In this document: positions 6,666 to 13,598 of the stretch, one piece after another
Layout of the letters: each line of letters begins with the position of its first letter
How positions within the stretch are numbered: position 1 is the stretch's first letter
NCBI GenBank assembly: GCA_039917655.1
Contig: JBDSJC010000016.1
Location: 1 to 13,609, forward strand
Source: PNKC01 sp039917655
GTDB lineage: Bacteria > Chloroflexota > Dehalococcoidia > Tepidiformales > Tepidiformaceae
Direction: 5' to 3'
Length of the DNA stretch: 13,609 bases
Translations under genes and position numbers: made by a program
Notes under the pieces: model-generated
Databases searched by the model: none
Seen by the model: the letters and a program-made list of their open reading frames with translations, nothing else
What the model was told of the DNA's origin: nothing

Positions 6666-7835
6666 ATGAAAGCATTCAGTGAACTGGTTGTCGTCGATGT
6701 CGCAGGCTCCGTTGCGGGAGCATACGCGGGCAAGCTTTTCTCCGACCTGGGCGCGCGTGTTGTGAAGGTAGAACCACCCGCCGGCGACGCCACGAGGTGG
6801 ACCGGGCCGCTCGGCGGGCGGGGAATGAGCACCGAGTTCGAGTACCTCAACTCTGGTAAATCAAGCCTGGCCCTCGATCTCCGCAGCCGGTCAGGTCAGG
6901 CGATCTTCCGGCGACTGTGCATGGCCGCCGACGTGATAGTTGAAAGCTTCTCTCCAGGTCCAGCTACGCCGCTCGCGGATGAGCTCACATGGCAGGACCA
7001 GGCCGTCAGAGTCCGCATCTCGCCATTTGGGTTGGACGGCCCCTTTGCCAGCTGGAAATCCACTCCTTTCACCGATTTCGCGGTTGCGGGGCACTTGTAC
7101 CTCACTGGGGAACCCGACCGCGAACCATTGCAGGGCGCTCCGATGCAAAGCCTGTATGCCGCAGGCACCCACGGGTTTATCGGTGCGCTCGCCGCACTAC
7201 ATGCACGGCCAGGTCTTGGTCTCGGGCAAGACATCGATGTCTCCCACTTCGAAGTCATGGCCAGCCTCCACCAATGGACTACCGTCCGCTACACGCATGG
7301 AGGGATCATTCAGCGCCGCGTAGGCAACCGCTACGGCTCGCTCCACCCGAGCACCATCTACCAGTGCAGCGACGGCTTCGTCGCGTTTGCGCCGGTCGGC
7401 AACGAGCCGCTCGGCCGCTTCCTCGCGGTCATCGGGATGGACGAATTGCTGCTCGAACCCCGCTTCTCCACGGGCGCGGAACGCTTCGTCAATGCAGATG
7501 CGTTCGACGCCATCCTCGAACCGTGGATGCTCGACCACACCGTGAACGAGGTTGTCGAACTGGCACAGGCCGTGCGGGCGCCGGTCGCTCCCGTCAACAC
7601 CATCCCAGGATTGCTGGCGGACGCCCATCTCAAGGAGCGCGCATTCTGGGTGCTTCCCGAAGGCGCGGACGAGAGTGTCCTCCAACCTGGACCGCCGTTC
7701 CGCATGTCCGGACACGAATGGCGCCTCCGGCCAGCCCCCGAAGTCGGCCAGGGCTCTGCTCCATGGGTCGAGGGCCTTGATCCCGGCGCACACCTCCGCC
7801 AAGCGGCGATCGTGAGGGCTGACCCAGTTGACTGA
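6666..7835 (+). CDS. CaiB/BaiF family III CoA-transferase subunit, apparently without catalytic Asp
   Basis: A 389-residue CoA-transferase III protein. The N-terminus LVVVDVAGSVAGAYAGKLFSDLGARVVKVE (7-36) is the usual opening of the family. Where active members have an Asp in a (A)D-x-x-AG motif, this one reads APMQSLYAAGTHGF (158-171); aligning on the AG places Leu163 at the Asp position, and no Asp is nearby. It may be a structural or regulatory half of a heteromeric transferase with the next gene, as in BbsE/BbsF-type enzymes (inference). ATG at 6666 has GAGG 5 bases upstream; an earlier in-frame ATG at 6612 would lie inside the permease gene. It overlaps the next gene by 8 bases. Confidence 0.9.
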   Translation: MKAFSELVVVDVAGSVAGAYAGKLFSDLGARVVKVEPPAGDATRWTGPLGGRGMSTEFEYLNSGKSSLALDLRSRSGQAIFRRLCMAADVIVESFSPGPATPLADELTWQDQAVRVRISPFGLDGPFASWKSTPFTDFAVAGHLYLTGEPDREPLQGAPMQSLYAAGTHGFIGALAALHARPGLGLGQDIDVSHFEVMASLHQWTTVRYTHGGIIQRRVGNRYGSLHPSTIYQCSDGFVAFAPVGNEPLGRFLAVIGMDELLLEPRFSTGAERFVNADAFDAILEPWMLDHTVNEVVELAQAVRAPVAPVNTIPGLLADAHLKERAFWVLPEGADESVLQPGPPFRMSGHEWRLRPAPEVGQGSAPWVEGLDPGAHLRQAAIVRADPVD

Positions 7836-9093
7836 GCTGGCTGGCGGCGCTCTTGCTGGCGTCACAATCCTTGACCTCACCCGCGTTTGGGCCGGCCCGC
7901 TGGCTACGCGCATCCTCGGAGACTTAGGCGCGGACGTCATCAAAATTGAAGCGATCTGGTCTCGTGGCCCGCAATCGGTGCCGGAGGCAGACGTGCGCGT
8001 TTCGGGCCGTTACCCGGGGAATCTCGCCGGCACGCGGCCATGGAACCGCGAGGGCATGTTCAACAAGCTTAACCGCAACAAGCGGTCGCTCACCTTGCAG
8101 CTCGATACCCCGGAAGGAAAGGAGCTGTTCGAACGGCTCGTGGTCGAGGCTGACGTCGTCATCGAGAATTACACGCCGCGCGTGATGCCCCAACTCGGCC
8201 TGGGCTACGAACGCCTGCGCGAGCTCAACCCCGCCATCGTCTACCTCGCGATGCCCGGCTACGGCTGGACGGGGCCATCGCGCGATTTCGCCGCCCTCGG
8301 CACCACTCTGGAACCTGAAGCCGGCCTCTCGAGTCTGATGGGCTACCGCGACACCGGCCCGTATAAATCGGGCGTGGCTTGGGCCGATCCGGTAGCCGCC
8401 ATGCACGGGGCTGCCGCCGTGCTCATTGGCATACTCGACAGAGATGCCCATCCCCAACGCCTCGGCCAGGCGATCGAACTCGCCCAACTGGAAGGCATGA
8501 TCTGCTTCATCGGTCCGCAGGTGATGGACGTTCAGCACCACGCACCTGCTCGTGGGGGCCCTGGCAATCGTCACCTGTACCACGCTCCGCAGGGCTGCTA
8601 TCCGTGCGCCGGGGACGATCGATGGCTCGCGATTACGGTCACCAGCGATGCCGAGTGGGTGGCACTCTGCCACCTTGCCGGTTTCGACCAGGCAACGTCC
8701 GACTTCACGCTCGATCAGCGGTTCGCCCTGCACGACGAAATCGACGCGAGGATCGCCGCATGGACGATGCCCCTACTCCGGAACGACCTCGAAATGCTGC
8801 TGCAGAACAGCGGAATTGCTGCCTGTGCGGTGAACGACGCGCGGGACATCGTCGAGAACGCTCACCTGGCGTCACGCCACTTCTTTGCCGAGATCGAGCA
8901 TCCTGAAGCTGGACGCCATCGCTTTCCCGGCCTCCCGATCCAGATGGGTGCGACGCCTGCCGCTTATCGGAGGCCCGCGCCGGGCCTCGGCGAACACAAT
9001 CGCGAAATCCTGGTTGGTCTGCTCGGGCTAACGGACGAGGACCTCGCTCGCCTCACAGAAACGAAAGTCATCGCTGAGGAGCCGCCTAACTAA
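7828..9093 (+). CDS. CaiB/BaiF family III CoA-transferase subunit with catalytic Asp
   Basis: A 421-residue CoA-transferase III protein that moves CoA between carboxylic acids. It opens VTILDLTRVWAGPLATRILG with DLGADVIKIE after it. AWADPVAAMHG (184-194) supplies the expected catalytic aspartate at Asp187, which forms acyl-aspartyl intermediates in this family. It lies beside a homologous subunit lacking that residue, so the two probably form one enzyme that activates the imported acid. Start is TTG at 7828, 9 bases after GAGGG (7814-7818), giving an 8-base overlap with the previous gene. Family relatives include racemases and acyl-CoA isomerases, so transferase activity is likely but not certain. 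Confidence 0.92.
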   Translation: MTELAGGALAGVTILDLTRVWAGPLATRILGDLGADVIKIEAIWSRGPQSVPEADVRVSGRYPGNLAGTRPWNREGMFNKLNRNKRSLTLQLDTPEGKELFERLVVEADVVIENYTPRVMPQLGLGYERLRELNPAIVYLAMPGYGWTGPSRDFAALGTTLEPEAGLSSLMGYRDTGPYKSGVAWADPVAAMHGAAAVLIGILDRDAHPQRLGQAIELAQLEGMICFIGPQVMDVQHHAPARGGPGNRHLYHAPQGCYPCAGDDRWLAITVTSDAEWVALCHLAGFDQATSDFTLDQRFALHDEIDARIAAWTMPLLRNDLEMLLQNSGIAACAVNDARDIVENAHLASRHFFAEIEHPEAGRHRFPGLPIQMGATPAAYRRPAPGLGEHNREILVGLLGLTDEDLARLTETKVIAEEPPN

Positions 9094-9096
9094 CCG

Positions 9097-9864
9097 ATGA
9101 CCGAGCCGAAACGTATCCGGGTAGTTGCCAAAGCGATGGCCATCCTGCGACTCTTCGCCGGTGCGGACGACCTCTCCTTGACCGAAATTGCCAGGAGCCT
9201 TTCGGCAAATGCATCGAGCGTCCACCATGTAGTGCAGACGCTTGTCGAGGAAGGTTTCCTCCGCCAGGACTCGAGCTCCCGGCGGTACAGCCTTGGCCCT
9301 GCGCTGCTCTCACTGGTACCGCCGAGCGCCACAAACGCCGCAATCTTGGCCTGCGCCGAAGGCCCTCTTTTTGAGTGTTCGCGAACGACAGGGCTCGATG
9401 TTTGGTTGGGGATGCTGGAGCTCGACCGTGTTTACTACGTCGCCCGCGTAGATGGAGACTCACCGCTCAAGGTCCACATGCCCCTGCTCAAGCTTCAGCC
9501 TGCGCATTGCGTCTCGGCGGGACGCGTGATCCTTTCGGCGCTGCCGCGCGCCCGGGCGCGGGCGATCCTGGAGCGCCACGTCCTGAGGAAGATGACCGCT
9601 AGCACCTGCGTGGACATTGAGACTTTGCTCGATGTAATCGAGCGGGTGCGAATGCTGGGTTATTCCGAAGTGGACGGAGAACACATCGAGGGAGCGAGCG
9701 ACATCTCCGTGCCCGTCTACGGGATCAACGGAGTAATCATCGCGGCCATCACCATCGGCGCTCCGACGGACGCCCTTGGCCCGGAGCGCCGTCAAGCGGT
9801 ATTGCCTCATCTCTTGAGCGCGGCCGCTCAGACTCAGCGGGCACTCATCGGCCAACCGGACTGA
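9097..9864 (+). CDS. IclR-family transcriptional regulator
   Basis: A 255-residue regulator. A winged helix-turn-helix occupies about residues 5-70: VAKAMAILRLF, then LSLTEIARSLSANASSVHHV as the HTH, then GFLRQDSSSRRYSLGPAL as the wing. The C-terminal effector domain follows: RTTGLDVWLGML, CVSAGRVILSALP, GYSEVDGEHIEGASDISVPVY with a hydrophobic VIIAAITIGAP strand. Length and order are normal for IclR proteins, which bind aromatic, short-chain or glyoxylate-type effectors. ATG at 9097 is 3 bases after the CoA-transferase stop; the nearest GAGGAG is 15 bases away, so translation is probably coupled. As last gene of the operon it is likely autoregulatory, and the paired sites before the operon are the obvious targets (inference). 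Confidence 0.95.
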   Translation: MTEPKRIRVVAKAMAILRLFAGADDLSLTEIARSLSANASSVHHVVQTLVEEGFLRQDSSSRRYSLGPALLSLVPPSATNAAILACAEGPLFECSRTTGLDVWLGMLELDRVYYVARVDGDSPLKVHMPLLKLQPAHCVSAGRVILSALPRARARAILERHVLRKMTASTCVDIETLLDVIERVRMLGYSEVDGEHIEGASDISVPVYGINGVIIAAITIGAPTDALGPERRQAVLPHLLSAAAQTQRALIGQPD

Positions 9865-9878
9865 CGGCTCCGGCGAAC

Positions 9879-9900
9879 TTGCGGCGACGCCCTTCCGCAA
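9879..9900. terminator. Weak hairpin after the transport/CoA-transferase operon
   Basis: TTGCGG (9879-9884) and CCGCAA (9895-9900) are inverted repeats with a 10-nt loop, 14 bases after the IclR stop. There is no T tract, so an intrinsic terminator is only possible. It is the only stem seen in this gap and is placed where the operon should end. Confidence 0.25.
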
Positions 9901-9917
9901 CGTGGTTCCTGTACATG

Positions 9918-9949
9918 TTGACCACTTGCACTATCCGCAGCAGTATAAT
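9918..9949 (+). promoter_or_regulatory. Candidate promoter of the TetR gene
   Basis: TATAAT at 9944-9949 is a perfect -10 consensus, which is striking in GC-rich DNA. TTGACC (9918-9923) is a near-consensus -35, but 20 bases separate them, longer than the usual 16-18. Transcription from here would begin near 9956 and give a leader of about 65 bases before the chosen TetR start. It argues that the TetR gene is a unit separate from the operon before it. Confidence 0.4.
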
Positions 9950-10022
9950 CCCAAGCTCACCACCGTTACTCTCCTTAACAACTTCGATCGGTAGACTGCG
10001 ACCCTTGCAAGACACGTCACCT

Positions 10023-10664
10023 GTGGTCCGCGACGAACCAGACGTCGGTCTGCGCGGCTACCGCGTAGTGGACGCGGCCCGGAGTGCCGGGCGCCGAGCG
10101 GCAATCATCCAGGCCGCCGCAAACGTGTTTTCGAAAAAAGGCTACCACGCAGCGACGATGGATGATATCGCTCAGGAGATGGGCGTCAGCAAGGGCGTCC
10201 TGTATTACCAGTTTCGGAGCAAAGAGGAGGTGTTTACCGAGATTTTGGTCACCGCGATTTCCGAGGCGCACCGGCGGTTGAAGGCGACCATCGGCCGGCT
10301 CGACGGCTCGACCGCCAGGCTCCAGGAAGGTATACGGGAGCTGATCTCGTTCAACCTGGACGAAGCCACGCCCAACCATGCGGCGATGAGGGTGGTCGGC
10401 AACGTTAGTGGGATCTCTGCCCCCAGCCGGGACATCATCCGCGAACTGCAGCGAGCCTTCCAGCGAGTCGTCATCGACCTTGTCCGCGAAGGCAGTGAGG
10501 TCGGCGAGTTCGACGTTGAACACCCGTCAGTGACTGCGATGAACATCCTCACAGCGGCTGACGGCGTTTCCAATTGGTTTGTGGCCGGTCGCTCTGCAAG
10601 TGCGGAGCAGGTTGCGGCCGAGGTCAGTGAACAGCTTGTCCGCGGGATCTTGGCGCGGGATTAG
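10023..10664 (+). CDS. TetR/AcrR-family transcriptional regulator
   Basis: A 213-residue one-domain-plus-ligand repressor. The TetR_N helix-turn-helix is clear: RRAAIIQAAANVFSKKGY (24-41), ATMDDIAQEMGVSKGVLYYQF (44-64), SKEEVFTEIL. The rest is helical and poorly conserved, as expected for the ligand-binding domain, and resembles acyl-CoA-type regulators in general layout only. The start is uncertain: GTG at 10023 gives a normal N-terminal length; GTG at 10068 and TTG at 10005 are alternatives, and none has a good ribosome binding site. The in-frame sequence before 10005 looks non-coding and contains the promoter-like TATAAT. Target and ligand are unknown. A palindrome at 10687-10705 just downstream could be an operator. 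Confidence 0.9.
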   Translation: MVRDEPDVGLRGYRVVDAARSAGRRAAIIQAAANVFSKKGYHAATMDDIAQEMGVSKGVLYYQFRSKEEVFTEILVTAISEAHRRLKATIGRLDGSTARLQEGIRELISFNLDEATPNHAAMRVVGNVSGISAPSRDIIRELQRAFQRVVIDLVREGSEVGEFDVEHPSVTAMNILTAADGVSNWFVAGRSASAEQVAAEVSEQLVRGILARD

Positions 10665-10686
10665 CTCGTCAACGGCGTCATTGTGA

Positions 10687-10705
10687 CTCGTTGCGCAGCA
10701 ACGAG
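10687..10705 (+). promoter_or_regulatory. Perfect hairpin over the ribosome binding site of the 57-residue gene
   Basis: CTCGTTGC (10687-10694), loop GCA, GCAACGAG (10698-10705): a perfect 8-bp stem. Its 3' arm contains the first part of the GAGGG Shine-Dalgarno (10703-10707) of the ATG at 10712. In RNA it would hide the ribosome binding site; in DNA it is a 19-bp palindrome suited to a dimeric repressor such as the TetR encoded just upstream. Which applies cannot be told from sequence. Confidence 0.5.
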
Positions 10706-10711
10706 GGCGTC

Positions 10712-10885
10712 ATGTCCACAGACTCAACGATCAAATTCGTCCCTGATCGTTCGGTCCTGGGTTACGGTCCCGGCGAGACCATCCAGCTAACTGAAGCGGA
10801 ATTCGAACGGATCGGCGAGGCGTTCTTCGCCCAAGTCGAGGCAAAGTTCGTTCTAGACCCAACCGATGGTCGCGCACGCCGGTAG
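10712..10885 (+). CDS. Small protein of unknown function, 57 residues
   Basis: A 57-residue acidic protein beginning MSTDSTIKFVPDRSVLGYGP. The second half, LTEAEFERIGEAFFAQVEAKFVLD, is predicted to be one amphipathic helix; there is no membrane segment, Cys pair or known motif. I do not recognise it. GAGGG at 10703-10707 precedes the ATG by 4 bases, and base 3 of codons is GC-rich as in its neighbours, which supports a real gene. It starts 47 bases after the TetR stop, in the same direction, and may be cotranscribed. The gene ends 23 bases from the stop of the convergent aldo/keto reductase. A small partner or antagonist of the regulator is one possibility, without direct support. Confidence 0.55.
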   Translation: MSTDSTIKFVPDRSVLGYGPGETIQLTEAEFERIGEAFFAQVEAKFVLDPTDGRARR

Positions 10886-10908
10886 CCTGCCCGTGTTTGC
10901 CCCTGGCG

Positions 10909-11787
10909 TCAGATGACGTCGGTCTGTCCGCGAATGAACAGCGGCAGCATCTGGTGCCGACCCACGTCTGCGCGCAACGCTTCGTCCGAAGCCTTCACCG
11001 CTTTCTCACCCATCGCCTGGAGCGTTAGGCCCAACAGCGTGGCGTCACTGGAAGTGTTCAGAAAGATTCCCGGCCGGTCCAACACGTAGCTCACCGCGCG
11101 GCGCAATGCCTCGGGGTCGCGCAGGGGCTCGTACCAGGAGTAGCGGGGGCCATCCTCGCCCTGCCACCGGCGACGGGCGATAGATTTGATCGTCTGCATC
11201 GCCACACCACGTTCCGAGCACACCCGGTAGAGCTCCTCGAAGTCCGCGGCGTACTCCGGCTGGCTCATCATCGTGAAGTTGTACGGAAGCAGCACCGAAT
11301 CGAAAGGGAAGCGCTCCAGGCTCTTGAGGTGCATCTCCGCCACCCGCGTACCGTGGCCGGTCACCCCGATGAACCGCACGAGCCCCTGCTCTCGCGCCTC
11401 GGTCGCTGCTTCGAGCGCGCCGCCGGGGGCCATCGCCGTCGCCCACTCCTCGGGATCGACCAGATTGTGCAACTGGATCAAGTCGAGCCGCTCCACGCCC
11501 AACCGTTCGAGAGACATTCGGATGCTTTCGCGCGCTTCCTCATACGTCCGGCCACCGGTTTTCGAAGCGAGGAAGACGCTCTCACGGTGCGTCCGGAGGA
11601 ACGGCGCCAGGCGAAGCTCGGAATCGCCGTACGAGGCCGCCGTGTCGATATGGTTGACACCGAACGATACCGCCGTTTCCAAAACAGCGTCAGCTTTCTC
11701 CTGGCTCACGCGTCCCAGCGCTGCAGCTCCGAAAATAGCGCGGCTGGATTCGTGGCCCGTGCGGCCGAATAACATCTTTTCGATCAT
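10909..11787 (-). CDS. Aldo/keto reductase family oxidoreductase
   Basis: A 292-residue AKR-superfamily TIM-barrel enzyme, an NADPH-dependent reductase of aldehydes or ketones. The catalytic tetrad is complete: Asp48 and Tyr53 in HIDTAASYG, Lys76 in VFLASKTGG, His107 in LDLIQLHNL. FIGVTGHG and LPYNFTMMSQPEY match strands later in the barrel. The ATG at 11787 is chosen because GGGGGA lies about 5 bases upstream; an earlier GTG-type start at 11841 would add 18 residues with no family match. It faces away from the hydrolase/cyclase gene across a 186-bp gap and converges on the 57-residue gene. Its link to the CoA-ester pathway is only by proximity. Substrate not assignable. Confidence 0.94.
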   Translation of the reverse strand: MIEKMLFGRTGHESSRAIFGAAALGRVSQEKADAVLETAVSFGVNHIDTAASYGDSELRLAPFLRTHRESVFLASKTGGRTYEEARESIRMSLERLGVERLDLIQLHNLVDPEEWATAMAPGGALEAATEAREQGLVRFIGVTGHGTRVAEMHLKSLERFPFDSVLLPYNFTMMSQPEYAADFEELYRVCSERGVAMQTIKSIARRRWQGEDGPRYSWYEPLRDPEALRRAVSYVLDRPGIFLNTSSDATLLGLTLQAMGEKAVKASDEALRADVGRHQMLPLFIRGQTDVI

Positions 11788-11835
11788 CTCTGTCCCCCGG
11801 GCGAGCGCGCCACGCCAAGGATACTCCCGCCTAAG

Positions 11836-11850
11836 CGCCACGGTGTGGCG
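11836..11850. promoter_or_regulatory. Inverted repeat in the divergent gap before AKR and cyclase genes
   Basis: CGCCAC (11836-11841), spacer GGT, GTGGCG (11845-11850) is a perfect 6-bp inverted repeat, 49 bases upstream of the AKR start and about 125 upstream of the cyclase start. A regulator site is possible. No convincing -35/-10 pair was found in this 186-bp gap for either gene. Confidence 0.25.
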
Positions 11851-11973
11851 GCGTTGGCAATCAAACGAACGCCCGGGTTCTCAACGCACTACCGGCGCCG
11901 TAACTCTCAAGCAGTCGAATTGATGATTCCGTTCACGCCGGTCCGAATTCAATTGCGCTAGGATATGCCCGCG

Positions 11974-13371
11974 ATGTACCCCCTGATTCAGTACGCGACC
12001 ACGAGCGACAGCGTGAGCATCGCCTTCTGGACCCTGGGAAACGGCCCACCAGCGATCTTTCTCCCAGCCCTTCCGTTCGCCAACCTCCAGGTCGAATGGG
12101 AGATGCCCGCCTACCGTCGCTGGTTCGAGCGCCTTGCCGAGCGGCGCACCGTGATTCACTACGATTCTCGCGGCACCGGCCTTTCGGACCGCGATGTGCC
12201 GGATCTTTCCCTGGATGCTCACCTCTCGGACATCGACGCCGTGCTCGCGCGGCTCGGGATCGCTCGGGCAGATCTCTTCGCCGCAAGCTACGCCGGCCCC
12301 GTCGGAATTCGCTACGCCGCCACCCGCCCAGACGCAGTCTCGCGGCTCGTCCTGTGGTGCACCCACGCTCGTCATAACGAAGTGACCTCGCGTCTGGAGC
12401 AAGGTCGAAATGACCAGCGCATCGCAGTCAACCGCCTCGCCGAAGTGGACTGGGACCTCTACATCCGAACCTATCTCCACCGCGCCATCGGCTGGGCGCA
12501 GGGTGACATCGCCAACCAACTCGCTGCCCTGGCAAAGAGTAGCATCGAACCATCGGACTTCGTCCGCGCCCTCGGTGAGTACGCCGACTTCGACGCCGCC
12601 GCCGATCTCCCATCCGTTTTCGCCCCCACCCTGGTACTTCATCGCCCCGACTTCATCGGTTCCAGCGTGGCGGTCGCCAAGGGCCTCGCCGCACGAATCC
12701 CGAACGGCCAACTGATGCTCCTGGACGGCGACTCGGTCGTGCCCTTTATCGGCGATGTCGAAGCTGTTTTCCGGTCGTTGAATGGCTTCCTCAACGAAGG
12801 CCACGGTGCTCCCACTGACTGGCGAGGACGGGCCGGGAACCGTCCGGAGCGTGGCCGCACCGGGTCTCTCCGCACGATCCTGTTCACCGAGTTCGATGGT
12901 CACGAGGAGAGCATCCGCCGACTGGGAGACATGCGCGGCCGGGAATTGCTGCGCGAACACGAACGCGTCATCCGCGCAGCGTTGCAAAGGTTCGGTGGCG
13001 CCGAGATCAAAGCGATGGGCGAAGGTTTTCTTGCGTCCTTCTCGTCCGCGCAGTCCGCCCTCGAATGCGCGGTCGAAATCCAGCAGCAATTCGCCTCGCA
13101 CCCAGGTGTTGGAAACGAACGTATCCGCGTGCGCGTAGGGATCAACGCTGGCGAACCGATCAACGAGGACGACGACCTATTCGGCACGGCCGTGATCACC
13201 ACCGCTCGAATCGCCGGCGAGGCGGCCGCTGGGGAAATCGTGGTGGCCATGGTCGTCCGTGAGCTTGTCGCCGGCAAAGGCTTCGTATTCACCGACCGCG
13301 GCGAATCTCTCCTGCGTGGCTTCCCTGAGCCGACGCGCCTCTTCGCCCTGCGGTGGTCCACCCCCGCATAG
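11974..13371 (+). CDS. Alpha/beta-hydrolase fused to class III adenylate/guanylate cyclase domain
   Basis: A 465-residue two-domain protein. Residues 1-275 are an alpha/beta-hydrolase fold: the oxyanion-side DSRGTGLSD at 64-72, nucleophile elbow AASYAG with Ser105 (small residues around Ser, not GxSxG), and a last strand LLDGDSVVPF where relatives have His, here Val. Residues about 298-460 are a class III cyclase catalytic domain: LFTEFDG, EIKAMGEGF, VRVGINAGEP, LFGTAVITTARI. Both metal-binding Asp are Glu (306, 350) and the usual catalytic Asn of the VN-x-x-AR motif is absent, while the substrate-side Lys346 and Arg412 remain. The architecture recurs in Chloroflexota and Actinobacteria. The ATG at 11974 has AGGA 10 bases upstream and gives the usual MYPLIQYATTSD start; ATG at 11965 is an alternative. 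Likely a sensor rather than an active esterase (inference). Confidence 0.92.
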   Translation: MYPLIQYATTSDSVSIAFWTLGNGPPAIFLPALPFANLQVEWEMPAYRRWFERLAERRTVIHYDSRGTGLSDRDVPDLSLDAHLSDIDAVLARLGIARADLFAASYAGPVGIRYAATRPDAVSRLVLWCTHARHNEVTSRLEQGRNDQRIAVNRLAEVDWDLYIRTYLHRAIGWAQGDIANQLAALAKSSIEPSDFVRALGEYADFDAAADLPSVFAPTLVLHRPDFIGSSVAVAKGLAARIPNGQLMLLDGDSVVPFIGDVEAVFRSLNGFLNEGHGAPTDWRGRAGNRPERGRTGSLRTILFTEFDGHEESIRRLGDMRGRELLREHERVIRAALQRFGGAEIKAMGEGFLASFSSAQSALECAVEIQQQFASHPGVGNERIRVRVGINAGEPINEDDDLFGTAVITTARIAGEAAAGEIVVAMVVRELVAGKGFVFTDRGESLLRGFPEPTRLFALRWSTPA

Positions 13372-13598
13372 CCGCACGATCCCTCGTCCCGTCCGCACCG
13401 GCCAGCAGCCGGGAAGAAGATGTGTCACGGGCTGCCGTGTCGACTTGGCCCATGCGTCCCCGGCGCGCGATTTGGTTCGCCACGCCGCGCGACCTTTGAA
13501 GGCCTGCTGCGACGGCCATCCCCATCGGTCCGGTACCGCCAGGCAAGAATACGGACTGGCTCCGGCCGCTGTACCACGGCGAGATTTGAGGACATCAT
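13372..13598 (-). pseudogene. Possible decayed N-terminus of a Rossmann-fold (NAD-dependent epimerase-like) gene
   Basis: On the minus strand an ATG at 13598 opens a frame containing PEPVRILA. One base further on, a shifted frame reads GGTGPMGMAVAAGLQRS and later RRGRMG (bases 13540 downward). Removing one T joins them as PVRILA-GGTGPMG, the classic start of NAD-dependent epimerase-like proteins (strand, GGTGxxG, helix, RGR). The remaining 250 or so residues of such a protein are not there: the segment runs into the end of the cyclase gene. No ribosome binding site is visible. It could be chance similarity in GC-rich DNA, so confidence is low. A weak CCGGC/GCCGG hairpin (13398-13412) on the same stretch might end the cyclase transcript. 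Nothing else convincing is seen in 13372-13609. Confidence 0.3.

Noticed and set aside
7197..8733. Minus-strand frames of 248 and 269 codons
   Set aside because: Antisense to the CoA-transferase pair and without recognisable motifs.
10907..10918. CGTCA-GA-TGACG inverted repeat at the stop of the aldo/keto reductase
   Set aside because: Arms of only 5 bp with a 2-nt loop and no T tract; too weak to call a bidirectional terminator.
11881..13101. Minus-strand 406-codon frame
   Set aside because: Mirrors the hydrolase/cyclase gene and has no family signature; the plus-strand protein is clear in both domains.
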